A stretch of DNA of 64,000 nucleotides from Siderastrea radians (taxonomy: Eukaryota > Cnidaria > Anthozoa > Scleractinia > Rhizangiidae): NCBI GenBank assembly GCA_964017195.1, contig OZ024896.1:35457307-35521306 (forward strand), written 5' to 3'. The position numbers were made by a program, and so were the translations under genes. The first letter of the stretch is position 1; every line of letters begins with the position of its first letter. A model generated the notes under the pieces. The model searched no databases. It was given only the letters and a program-made list of their open reading frames with translations, and was not told where the DNA came from. Of this stretch, positions 25,883 through 35,427 are shown in pieces.

Positions 25883-27246
25883 GAGGGTCCACAATAGGGG
25901 TCTCAGATCCCGCCATCCTGCCTATTTTTTCCTGTTAACCCCGCCGTCCCGCCCTTCATCCTTTTTTTACGTCGAAATCCCGATCCCGCTCAAATTTTTA
26001 ACTAGTTTGCTAAACTCATGATGAAAACATCACTTACCTTTTATACAACGGATAGCAGACAAGTTTTTATGGGTAGCAGACACGTTTTCATACAACGGAT
26101 ACCAGACAAACGTAATTTGTTTTTATGGTCGCCGTTTTTGTGGTCTCGATATCGCCACTTAAATGACCCTAAGGTGTGTTTTGTTTGTGTTATTCTGTTT
26201 TACCTTATCTTGTCCAGGTATTAGTGAAAAATATAGATTGACAAAGATTGTTTGTTATGTATTCTCGGTCCTGCTTTTTTTAGAAGACAACCAACTGAAT
26301 GTCTTTATGACATGACCCTCTTTCTGTTCAAATTTTTTAAAGAAGGGGTAGTTGCGCAGTGGTTAGCGCGTCGGGGTTTTGATCTGAAGGTCGGTGCGTT
26401 CCTTAGACACAGAGTGTTCTCCACGTTGTTTCTCTACACCCAGCTGTATAAAAATGGGTTGTATCCTTAGACAAGGCTAGGGGCACAAAGATCATAAAAG
26501 ATCGGTCCAGCCATGAGGTCTGCAAAAATGAAATGTAGAAAAGATTTATAAAACTCGACTCACCTAACAGTTTATTTCAAAGCTTTCAGTGTCTTTACTT
26601 GCCTTCAGAAAATCTCTGCTTGGAGGCGTTCTTTTCAAAGAAAGGCATGCCTGTTCGCACTCGTTTCATAATATATAGCAGAAAAATTCGTGATGTCAAA
26701 TACCTCGCTTTCGGCGACCGTCATTACATTACCGTCCGCCGGTGTTGCCATACCGGCTAGACCAACCACAGCTGTTCCAACCAACGCTCAATGGAAAGGG
26801 TCGGAAATGTCAAGAACGCAGACAAGGCCAAGAAATGCAACACGACATCTGACTTGATACCTCATTCTTGTGATGAAAGTGACGAGAATAGAAATGTTCG
26901 AAATGAACACAAAACACCACAAAAGGACTCATACTAGTTTGACATTCAGGTTACTCTGCCTTGGCCCATTCATTGCTTGAAAGCCAATACACTTCATACC
27001 GCAAAGGATACATTTGTATCAATCTGCCCTGGGAAAATCATCCATTCTCGTAAAAATTCAAATAACGCCGGCATCCCGCTACTTTTCCCTTGCGAGTCTC
27101 GCATCCCGACTCCTTGAAAACACAAAATCCCGCTCCCGCTCGTAATCGAAATTCCCGCATCCCGCTCCTGTTTTCAGCTCCCATCCCGAACGTCGCCACA
27201 AAAATAAGCCAAATCCCGCATCCCGCCAAACCTATTGTGGACCCTC
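25883..27246. mobile_element. Non-autonomous DNA transposon, 1364 bp, 6-bp target duplication
   Basis: Terminal inverted repeats are GAGGGTCCACAATAGG (left) and CCTATTGTGGACCCTC (right). They are flanked by GAATTA at 25877-25882 and 27247-27252. Both ends carry runs of TCCCGC/CCCGCATCCCGC. No transposase frame is seen. A SINE-like segment (26344-26520) lies inside. Confidence 0.75.
26344..26520 (+). mobile_element. tRNA-derived SINE fragment
   Basis: GTTGCGCAGTGGTTAGCGCG resembles a tRNA-type A box, and GAAGGTCGGTGCGTTC a degraded B box. After this come CCTTAGACA and CTCTACACCCAG..TGTATAAAAATGGG, shared with the longer copy at 47095. It lies inside the transposon at 25883-27246, so it either inserted there or was carried by it. 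Confidence 0.6.
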
Positions 27247-27461
27247 GAATTACACACCGGACTCAAAACCTGACCCATGTAATTAGCCCCCTTCATATAT
27301 CCTTGAAGAAAAACGTCCTCAGTATAACTTCTGAGGATGTGAAACAGCTCTTCGTGTCTTTGTGTCTTCGTAACTACGTTAAATACCTAGACAGTGTTGG
27401 TTAAATTTGTTAATCAATTAAAGCTTTAATTCGTCACTGATGAAAGGAGTTTTTATTTCAG

Positions 27462-27596
27462 GTCTTCGTTTATGCCAGCCAACCAATGAATTTACAAGTG
27501 GTAACCGCAAGGGTATTCCTAGGGACTGGGTATGTGATGGTGCTAATGATTGCGGAGATGGTAGCGACGAAGCCACAGACAGTGGACCCCGATGCC
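27462..27596 (+). CDS. Orphan LDL-receptor class A domain exon with two cysteines lost
   Basis: This is a 135-bp exon between TTTTTATTTCAG and C|GTAAGT, phase 1 at both ends, as is usual for shuffled LDL-A modules. It reads LCQPTNEF..., then [19 protein letters not shown] and a final C. The calcium-binding acidic motif [13 protein letters not shown] is intact. Where the family has Cys2 and Cys3, this copy has Ser (AGT) and Gly (GGT), each one base from TGT. No neighbouring LDL-A or receptor exon was found; the flanks are a DNA transposon on the left and a LINE on the right. It is either a decayed exon or part of a gene whose other exons are outside. Confidence 0.65.
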
Positions 27597-27718
27597 GTAA
27601 GTATTACAATTGAAAATTGCAGTTTTGGAAAAGTAATGTTTCGTGAATTTTGGGAATTTTTTGTAACTTTCGTCTAAAGACACTACATGAACTAAAACAC
27701 GAGCTTACAAGTTTCTTT

Positions 27719-29805
27719 TTTTTTTTAATGCAAACACTTTATTTTACAGTCTTTTTCAGTTTACATGGCACTGTATAGTTACGATTTATTTACGGCAGAG
27801 GTAGTGATTGAAAATGAGTTTTAAATACAACAGTTGGCACGAGGATTGCACACTCTAACAATTGAGTAGGTGAACTAACACGAAGCAATCAGAAAAGTTA
27901 ACAACCACTTATAGTAATCTCGTCATTTAACTACTGCCCTATACCCAAGAAACTATGTTAGCATACAAAGCGGTGAAAGGTTCTGAAATAATAGTAAATT
28001 TTCTTCCCTAAATTACTACCCTTAACTAAAACTATATTTACATATTTATACACAGATTGAGCGTCAAATATAATATCTTAAAGATTAACAGCAGAGTTGT
28101 GAATTCTATATATTTGCAAAAAGAGGATCAGAGAAAAAATTCCATGCTTAAGAGCCCTGACTGGCGAGTTTTTCGACTTTAAGTTTCAAGTTTATTTTAC
28201 GGACAAATTCTTCTAGGCTGAGCGATTTCTCTTCGAGTTTTCTACTATAAATATAATATTTCGTGAATAACAAGGTGTAGTTTAGTCTTCTTACAGCTTT
28301 GGTGTTTCCATTTATCCCAAACAACATTTCCTTTTCACTTGGAACGAAAGTACATTTGTATTTCTCATTAAACCAATCCAGAATCTTCGCAAAGAATGTT
28401 TTTGTGAAAGACCGGTTTAATAAAGGGTAGATATATAGGAGAGAATATTCGGTTGATCAGCGATATAATGAATATAACTTTAAAGCAAAAGCTTCTAGGA
28501 ATTTTAATTTCATTGGACTTCCAAAAAGCCTTTGACTCTCTAGAATGGCCTTTCATGCAACGCGTTTTGGAACTTTTCAATTTTGGTGCGAGCATAAACA
28601 ACTGGATCAAAGTTTTCTATACTGACATCGAAAGCGCGGTAATGAATAATGGCTTTTCTACTAAGTGGTTTCAGCTCTCACGAGGAGTACGACAGGGCTG
28701 TCCACTATCCCCTTATCTCTACATCTTAGCAGCAGAAATGTTATCGAATAAGGTACGCCAAAGCCCTGATGTTAAAGGAATAAGTATCTTTGGACAGGAA
28801 ATAAAACTGGGTCACTTTGCCGACGATACAAATTTCTTTTGCTCAGATGTGACTTCAGTAGAAAATGCGTTGAACATCGTAAACGAATTCAGTAGATTCT
28901 CGGGCTTAAATTTGAACTTGAAGAAGACCAAAGCCACGTGGCTTGGGAAACGGGCTTCGAACGACATGAAACCATTAAAATTGAAATGGGTAAAGAGCCC
29001 CACCAAAATATTAGGAAATTATGTCTCGTACGATGAAGCGGGCAACAATAATTTCAACTTCAATCTGAAAATTCAAAAACTGCAGTCTAATCTCGACATG
29101 TGGAAGTCTAGGGCGTTAACCCTATATGGCAAGGTGTTGATCATAAAGTCATTAGGAATATCTCAGTTAGTGCATTCCTTCTCAAATTGCTATATTCCAA
29201 GGGGTATCCTCGAAACTGTCAAAACTAAGCTGTTTAAATTCTTATGGAACAATAAGAGGGACAAGATTAAACGTGAAGGAATATATCAAAATTACGACAA
29301 GGGTGGCTTACACATGGTTGATATTGACATAACTGCAAAGTCTCTGCGGTTAGTGTGGATATCACGACTGCTCCAATCTGGCGCGTCAAATTGGAGCATA
29401 ATGCAGAACTAATTCTTCCTCCTTAGATGCGATTATGACTCAAAATGCCTAGAAGGCGTACCAAAGTTTTATAGAGAAATGCTCGATTATTTCAAAGAAC
29501 TGAAAGCTTTATACCAGAACCACGAAGATCAGAATACCACCCTTTTTAACAATAAAAATATATTGATAGGAGGAAAACCTGTATTTTACCGTGAATGGTT
29601 TTCTAAAGGCATAATTTCAATTGAGCAGCTCTTAAATGAAAACAGTAAATTCATGACTAACCTTCACGGACTTTCAGTTAAATATCGCTGTAAAACAAAT
29701 TTCCTCCAATTTTATCAAATAACAAGCGCAATTCCTAGCCACCTCTTAACTATAGCACAACAACGAATATCCTCTCTGCCATCAAACTATACTCACAGCT
29801 CTTTC
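27719..29805 (-). mobile_element. 5'-inverted (twin-primed) LINE with 13-bp target duplication, L1/Tx1-like
   Basis: The element lies on the minus strand overall. A T-run at 27716-27726 is its poly(A) tail. 28445 down to about 28150 reads in sense as the ORF2 C-terminus (TLLFTKYYIYSRK, LSLEEFVRKIN). The 5' part, 28446-29805, is inverted and reads on plus as reverse transcriptase, with LDFQKAFDSLEW, RGVRQGCPLSPYLYILAAEM and FADDT. It continues to NNKNILIGGKPVFYREWFSK. One TAA (29410-29412) interrupts that frame. The target duplication TACAAGTTTCTTT is at 27706-27718 and 29806-29818. Removing the element restores a sequence like 25395-25425 (CTACAACTTTCTTTGGAGTA). Sequence between the two ORF2 parts is missing, as is common in twin priming. 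Confidence 0.88.
28453..29805 (+). pseudogene. LINE reverse transcriptase, inverted segment with one nonsense codon
   Basis: The plus-strand open frame of the inverted part of the LINE contains the RT palm motifs: Asp in LDFQKAFD, the GVRQGCPLSP fingers/palm block and the FADD catalytic pair. The thumb region follows, with KILGNYVSYDEAG and NLDMWKSRALTLYGKVLIIK. The frame is stopped by TAA at 29410-29412 and then reopens in the same frame up to the target duplication at 29806. Residues after about 29806 (including KFLWSNW) are encoded by flanking DNA, not by the LINE. The endonuclease domain and RT N-terminus are absent. Confidence 0.82.
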
Positions 29806-30452
29806 TACAAGTTTCTTTGGAGTAACTGGAGCTCTACCTTTGGATGTAACGGAACACTGGAATTGAAAATTTACTTCGGTGTTTGAGCTTGAGGCTGGCA
29901 CATGGCCGCTGCTTGGTGAGCTTGATGCTTGCATGAGATGCCGTATTGTTGCTTTCGCCGGTCATGTTTGTTGAGATTTTGTCGATGTATCACGACATCG
30001 CGATCATCTTATGAATTGTACTGATTATTTTATAAATATTCAATTAATTTCATTCATCTCGTCATGCTTTGAACAGAGAGACAAACTAGTTACAATGGCC
30101 ACCTCTCTGAATGGTTAAAAATAAGAAATGGTTGTAATCTCTTTAGTTATTTTAATTAATTAAGTAATCAATAATTAAATTTAAGTGGCTTTTGCAATAC
30201 TGTAATACTTTGTTATAGTCATGCATTGTTGTCGATCCAAATTTGGTTCAAATATGACTGAAGTAACTGAATTCTTTGAAGTGTGGAGGCTACTCCTAGA
30301 CACCATGTAACCTTTGCACGTCCGAAGCAGGGAAAGGGGTCTCTTAAAATTTTGACCTTTTTATAGGTCCAATTTTCTTACAAAAAGGTACTTATATAAC
30401 GAGAGTGTTTCAACGGCTAAGAAGCAGTTACTCTTTCTCTTGATAATTTCAG

Positions 30453-32075
30453 GTAGGAAAGGCAGCATGTTACAACAGAGACCATCAAATCCCTTCTCAT
30501 TCTTGTTATTCGGATATAGAGGACAAGCTCAACTCCTTGCGGGCGGGTTTGTCTCACGTTCCCAGTCACCTACACAAGCTTGATGAGATAGACAACTGGG
30601 TTAAAGAACAGAAGAAGAAGAAGAAGAAAGACGAGGAATCAGGGCAGATACCCATTGAAGATTTGGGTAAGGTTCTCCAAGCGATGGTGAGTGGCATAGA
30701 AAAGTTCAAGAGTGAAGATCCCCTGGAAATCACGAAAGGCGTTCTAGACATCATCTCAACTACTATCTCACTTGTCAGTGGACCCTTTGGCCCTATTATT
30801 AAAAAAATCAGTGGTGGCATTGGTGCGATTCTCACTCACAAGAAGCCAAAGGAACCAAGTGTGGTGGACCAGCTGGCAAAAGTTGTCCATAAGGAACTGG
30901 TCAACTTCAACAAGAAGTTACACGATCAAAAATACGAAGGCCTGAAACGTCGTGTGTCAGACCAGACAGCTCAGCTACGCACGATGAAGCCTGGGGAGAA
31001 ACTGGACGATCCCAATTTGTGGAATGACTACGTGCAGTTTTTGGGCGAGCTGTCCAACAGATTTGAATCACCATTGCCGTTTAAGTACGACACAGAATCC
31101 CTTACCAAAGATCCTGACATCGCAGATTTTGTGACAGCGGTGGTGGCGTACTGCCAAGCCTACAGCTGTTTCATGGCGCTTCTGATGGCTGCTAAGGGAA
31201 CATTTGCAAACTTGGGAGCCGAATATAACGAAGACGAAGAAGCAGTGGAACGAAAAATAAGATGTCAAAGAGAAGACGCGGAAGAAAAACTTGCTTTCTT
31301 GTCAGATGAGAGATACCTAACATTTCTTGGAAGACTTCCGTATGAGGGTGGAAAATTGACAAAGATCCTCGTTTTGAGCCGAAAATTGTCGGCTAAGAGA
31401 CTGGTAGAAGCTGTCCGAAGCAGCTTGAACATGCTTCCAATGCCTAATTTGGCGATAGTTGAGGCTGCAGCGACAAAAGTTTCTCTCCAGAAGGTGAACG
31501 TTACGTTGGAAGACCGACATCAATTGCCTCCTGGAAACGGTCTTACGTGGATGTTGTCGTCAGTATTTGGGACGAAATATTGGATTCAATTCGTCGACAA
31601 GACTGACTTTCCAATGAAAGTTGTTTCGGGAACAGTGGGGCTTGGAAATAGGAGACTGGAGGTTGTCCAAGATGTTTACCCTCATTCATCGCATTCTCTT
31701 GGGCTTGAGGGCATGGAGTTCGGAGCGTTCCCATTTTCTACTGGTGGGTATTTCATTATTTACCTGAACGGAATCCTTAGCTCAGATATAGAACCGCCCA
31801 CGGGGGATAGCAGGGTAATTGAGTTTGCCGCGAGTTTCTTACTTGGGTTGCTGGAACCTACTCCTGCAAAAGTTAACATTCAAGACAAAACTAGTGGCGA
31901 GTTCACCCATGGTGCAGACACACACAACTCCTTGAAGTCTGGTGAGGCCAAGACTTTGTACTGGCTTGACCGTGGGGTGCACTTCATGGCAAGAGCAGAG
32001 ATTGTTAATTGTTTTGGTGGAGTCACAATCTGGCGATTTGTAGTTCAGAACTTTGATCCATTTGCGGTGCATTAA
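30453..32075 (+). CDS. Family X gene 2: full-length paralogue of the gene at 19468, start codon not in this exon
   Basis: This exon follows an acceptor (TTGATAATTTCAG at 30452) and is open to TAA 32075. It aligns end to end with family X gene 1; the middle (for example GLKRRVSDQTAQLRTMKPGE) is unchanged over long stretches, while the N-terminal linker and C-terminal half differ more. A lysine-rich run (KKKKKKDEESG) replaces the first gene's shorter linker. The first hydrophobic region here reads GPFGPIIKKISGGIGAIL. The codon matching the other copy's ATG is AAG (30459-30461), and the next in-frame ATG lies far inside. Either an upstream exon supplies the start in both genes or this copy has lost its start. 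The intact 512+ codon frame favours the first. AATAAA occurs at 32568. The 3' flank remains homologous to that of gene 1 up to the LTR at 32660. Confidence 0.72.
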   Translation, partial: VGKAACYNRDHQIPSHSCYSDIEDKLNSLRAGLSHVPSHLHKLDEIDNWVKEQKKKKKKDEESGQIPIEDLGKVLQAMVSGIEKFKSEDPLEITKGVLDIISTTISLVSGPFGPIIKKISGGIGAILTHKKPKEPSVVDQLAKVVHKELVNFNKKLHDQKYEGLKRRVSDQTAQLRTMKPGEKLDDPNLWNDYVQFLGELSNRFESPLPFKYDTESLTKDPDIADFVTAVVAYCQAYSCFMALLMAAKGTFANLGAEYNEDEEAVERKIRCQREDAEEKLAFLSDERYLTFLGRLPYEGGKLTKILVLSRKLSAKRLVEAVRSSLNMLPMPNLAIVEAAATKVSLQKVNVTLEDRHQLPPGNGLTWMLSSVFGTKYWIQFVDKTDFPMKVVSGTVGLGNRRLEVVQDVYPHSSHSLGLEGMEFGAFPFSTGGYFIIYLNGILSSDIEPPTGDSRVIEFAASFLLGLLEPTPAKVNIQDKTSGEFTHGADTHNSLKSGEAKTLYWLDRGVHFMARAEIVNCFGGVTIWRFVVQNFDPFAVH

Positions 32076-32659
32076 ATAACAAACCGACAGCATAAAGATT
32101 TGATCGTATCAACAGTGTGTTCGAATGAGCAGGATCATAGAGAAGACAACTACAAGAGGTTGTTCCGGCTAAGAACGATTGAGGCGTACACACGAGACGG
32201 ACTAAAAAGGAGGTCGTAAGGCGCGGTTCCGTTGCATATCAACGTTAGCGTGCTGTGATAAAAACTGGGAAATGTAAAAAACAAAACACAACAAAACAAA
32301 AACGTGAAATAGCTTGTCGAAAAATCTTTCCTCAAATATATAGTTCGTTTCTCTCGGTACTATTAATTTATTGATATGTCCAGCATAACTGAGAATTAAG
32401 TGAAGCTAAGCGAAGTCCTGTCCTAGATCGTCATCTACAAGCACCTACCACTACTCCCCAGGGGAACCTGGGCTCACAGCAGGACTACTCGATGACAAAG
32501 AAACTATAAGGATTTTTATCAGGCCTTGATTCAGCTGTACGGGCATTAATCGTTTTCGCCGATGAGAAATAAAACTACAGCCATTCAGGTTCTTCTTGAA
32601 GCAATAGAAAGAGTTTAGGGCAGGAAACCAAATTAACCGATAAGAAGCGCTTTTGCACT

Positions 32660-33567
32660 CGTTACGAAAATTGTCTAGTTTTTTCTATTTGGAACCTTCC
32701 AGAACATTCTCTAGAACTCTCTAGAACATTATAAAATGCTTAGTCATTTAAATAATCATGTAATCTCTTTAAATAGTACGTAATAATGTAATGTTACTAA
32801 AAAAAGATTTCTTAGAAGTTTCTAGAAAGCGTTATGATAAGTATATAAGTAAGCAGTTGTCAGTCTACTCAAGAAGTTTTGAGAAGCAGTTTTCATAAGC
32901 AGTGTAAGCAGTTTAGAGTTTGTTGCTGTGGCTGTGTGCCGAACCTAGTGAATTGGCTGTGTGCCGAGCTGTGTGCTGTGTAAGAAGAAGAGTCTGTGTG
33001 ACATTGAAGTGCTGTAGGTTGTCAAGACTACTTCAGTTTGGAATAAATCTCCTTGTTGCTGCTACCGACAACCCTGCGTTCTGTCTACAAACGAACTACT
33101 CCGTTAAAGTGGTACTATGATCAAAAAATCACTTTTATTTTTTCTTCGGATTTCGAAACTATGTTTGTTAAACACTCCCCAAGCGAAATTATAAGCCTTA
33201 ATTTTGAGAAGAAGACCGTTAATTTAAACTGCAATTTTCCGTTTTAATGGTCCGCCATTATTACACCAGAAAGGATACAATGACGTCATTCACTCAAGAA
33301 CTGTAGAATGTAGTGTGTGAACGCGGCTTACAAATTATGCAAAACACATTCTAAAGCTCGTGAGTGAATGGTGTCATTCTGTCCTTTCTGGTGTAATAAT
33401 GGCGGACTATTAAATCGGAAAATTGCAGTCTAAATAAACAGTCTTCTTGTCGAAATTAAGGCTTAAAATTTCGCTTGGGGAGTGTTTAGTAAACAAAGTT
33501 TCGAAATCCGAAGAAAAAATAAAAGTGATTTTTTGATCGTAGTACCACTTTAACGAAACTCGTAACA
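32660..33567 (+). mobile_element. Solo LTR with a foldback element inside it
   Basis: The ends are CGTTACG (left; first T of TGTTACG changed to C) and CGTAACA (right). They are flanked by the 5-bp duplication GCACT at 32655-32659 and 33568-33572. A promoter-like TATATAAG lies at about 32840 and AATAAA at about 33042, as expected for a plus-strand LTR. No internal retroviral or Gypsy/BEL coding region is present, so it is a solo LTR left by recombination. It terminates the homology between the two family X 3' flanks. Confidence 0.7.
33104..33553. mobile_element. Foldback element with about 195-bp inverted arms, nested in the LTR
   Basis: The left arm starts TTAAAGTGGTACTATGATCA and is repeated inverted at the right as TGATCGTAGTACCACTTTAA. 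Both arms contain GAAATT..AAGCCTTAA and a TAATAATGGCGG-type inner end, with a spacer near 33300-33360. TTAA lies at both outer ends, compatible with a piggyBac-type TTAA target. No coding capacity. Confidence 0.75.
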
Positions 33568-34032
33568 GCACTACACTCATTTGGCTCGAATAACGTTTAA
33601 GAAGCGATTTATGGCATTCTTTTGTCGGGCTGCCTAGTTCCGCGCTGTGACGAAATGGTCTGGTTTGAGCCAATGGTATAGAAATTCCTGATCATCTTGG
33701 TAATTTCGATAAAAGACTGAGTAGTTGTACCTCGAAGATAACACCTTTTCCCCGAAACCTTTCCACTGAAATGAGTCACTTCGTGGTTGATTTCCCTCAG
33801 GAGAAACCGGTTTTTCTCTAACGGTTCGCTCTCAGTTTGTTTTTCTTGTTCCCACTATCCTGAGAACCTAAAAAAGGTAAGAAAAAACCGAGAACGTCCG
33901 AACGGGTTTTGTCAAGTTTGTTTTGAGTCCGTAAAATCTATCAAAAAGTCTGTTCTAAATCTAAATCTAAATCTTATACTGTGCAAATCTTCCACATGGG
34001 ATATATGTGCACAGGGAACGGTCAGCGGTTAG

Positions 34033-34305
34033 TCAGTCATAGTAATGGCTTTTACTGATTAAATCGTTAATGTCTTGGTCTTGCATGAGGGTGGACTTAA
34101 AGCAGTCAACAGAAGAAGTGTTTCGAACATGAGGTGGTAGATGATTCCACTCTGGGACAGTGCGTGGAAAGAATGAAGCTCTGTAGCAGCTCTTGAGCGC
34201 TAAGATATTCCTGTAGTGTTGACCTTGGGATTGTATAGTAGCACGCCCACTCCTGACCAGAATCTGACTTTCAAGGTCCACAAGGCCGTGGGCAATCTTG
34301 TACAT
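34033..34305 (-). pseudogene. LINE reverse-transcriptase C-terminal relic
   Basis: The minus frame MYKIAHGLVDLES, followed by SCYRASFFPRTVPEWNHLPP and a Phe-Lys-rich tail, is the stereotyped C-terminus of CR1/L2/RTE-type LINE proteins in animals. The rest of the element is not recognisable. Confidence 0.65.
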
Positions 34306-34593
34306 CAGGGATAGGCGGCTGGCAGCCCTGCGCGCTTCGAGGCTCTGCCATCATCTCAGCATCTCAGCAGAGAGGATGTATAAATTTCTATGTTGGTGGA
34401 TGACCTCAAGTTCTTTGATAATGTGTGTCTCGAGCTGCAAAATCTAAAAACGTAAGAAAAGTAATTCATTTAACTGTTTTAGGTTTTTAGATTTAACTGC
34501 TGAAGAAACATATCAAATAACAAGTTGTAATTTCATTTCACCGGCCAGCGTGTCGTGGGCGTATAGTTTTGTTGCTTGGTAACTTTATGTCAT

Positions 34594-35210
34594 TTAAGGA
34601 CGTTCGCGCGAAAAACTTCTGCAATACAGATTTTTTCATACTTTGGCTACAGTCAGATAATGAGTTACCTATGCCAGAAATGCAAAAAAATTGGGGGGTC
34701 ACCGACTTCGTTTTCAAAATAAAGCACGTGGAAAACTACCCCCGACATGGCCTCAGTGCTTGTTAGTTGAAAAATATTAAAAATGATTCGCTGTAGACCG
34801 ACTTTCTTAGTCACATTTTATTTAAGTGGGACTGTCAAGTAAATAATGTGATCTGGTGTCATCCTTTTAGTTAAACTCATCCTCTAAGATGGACTTTTGC
34901 GAACACCGTGCAGCTACAATAATAGCATAATTCGATGATGGGAGGGCAGAAAAGTTGAAAAAAATCAAACTTCCACAATACAGTTTTTCTTTAATTTTTC
35001 TCAAAACGTAGATTATTGACAGAGAAAGTGAATTATCAAAAGAAAATATGGGGTCACCGAACATTTAAGAGAGTTAAACCCGTGCATAGATACTAAAGTG
35101 CCCACTAGCGCTATATATCTCCACATTTCTCCAACAGCGCGCGCGCTCAATGGCAGTGAATTGCGTGCGCAGTAAGAATGCGCAGAAACAATTAGCGCGA
35201 ACGTCCTTAA
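34594..35210. mobile_element. MITE with GC-rich inverted ends
   Basis: Left TTAAGGACGTTCGCGCGAA and right TTAGCGCGAACGTCCTTAA are inverted repeats. 617 bp, non-coding, with a short inverted GGGGTCACCGA (34694 and 35050) inside. Confidence 0.62.
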
Positions 35211-35427
35211 GAAAATGTTTCTCCTAAAAATATATTTTAAAAAAAATGAAATCGAGTTTTCAGACTAAGCGTCCATCTTCAGAAAAATAAAAAGACCAAA
35301 CAGGATTTTTCAAGCCTCGAGTAGGCAAAATCTATGAAAAAGTCCGTTGCTGTCAACAGAAAGGATGTAATTTCATTTCACATGTGTGTGGTTGGACGTA
35401 TATTTTAGGCTGGTCCCTGAGGGCTCT

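Noticed and set aside
27030..27404. Frames rich in Pro/Arg on both strands
   Set aside because: They cover the right end of the DNA transposon and its TCCCGC repeats; not coding.
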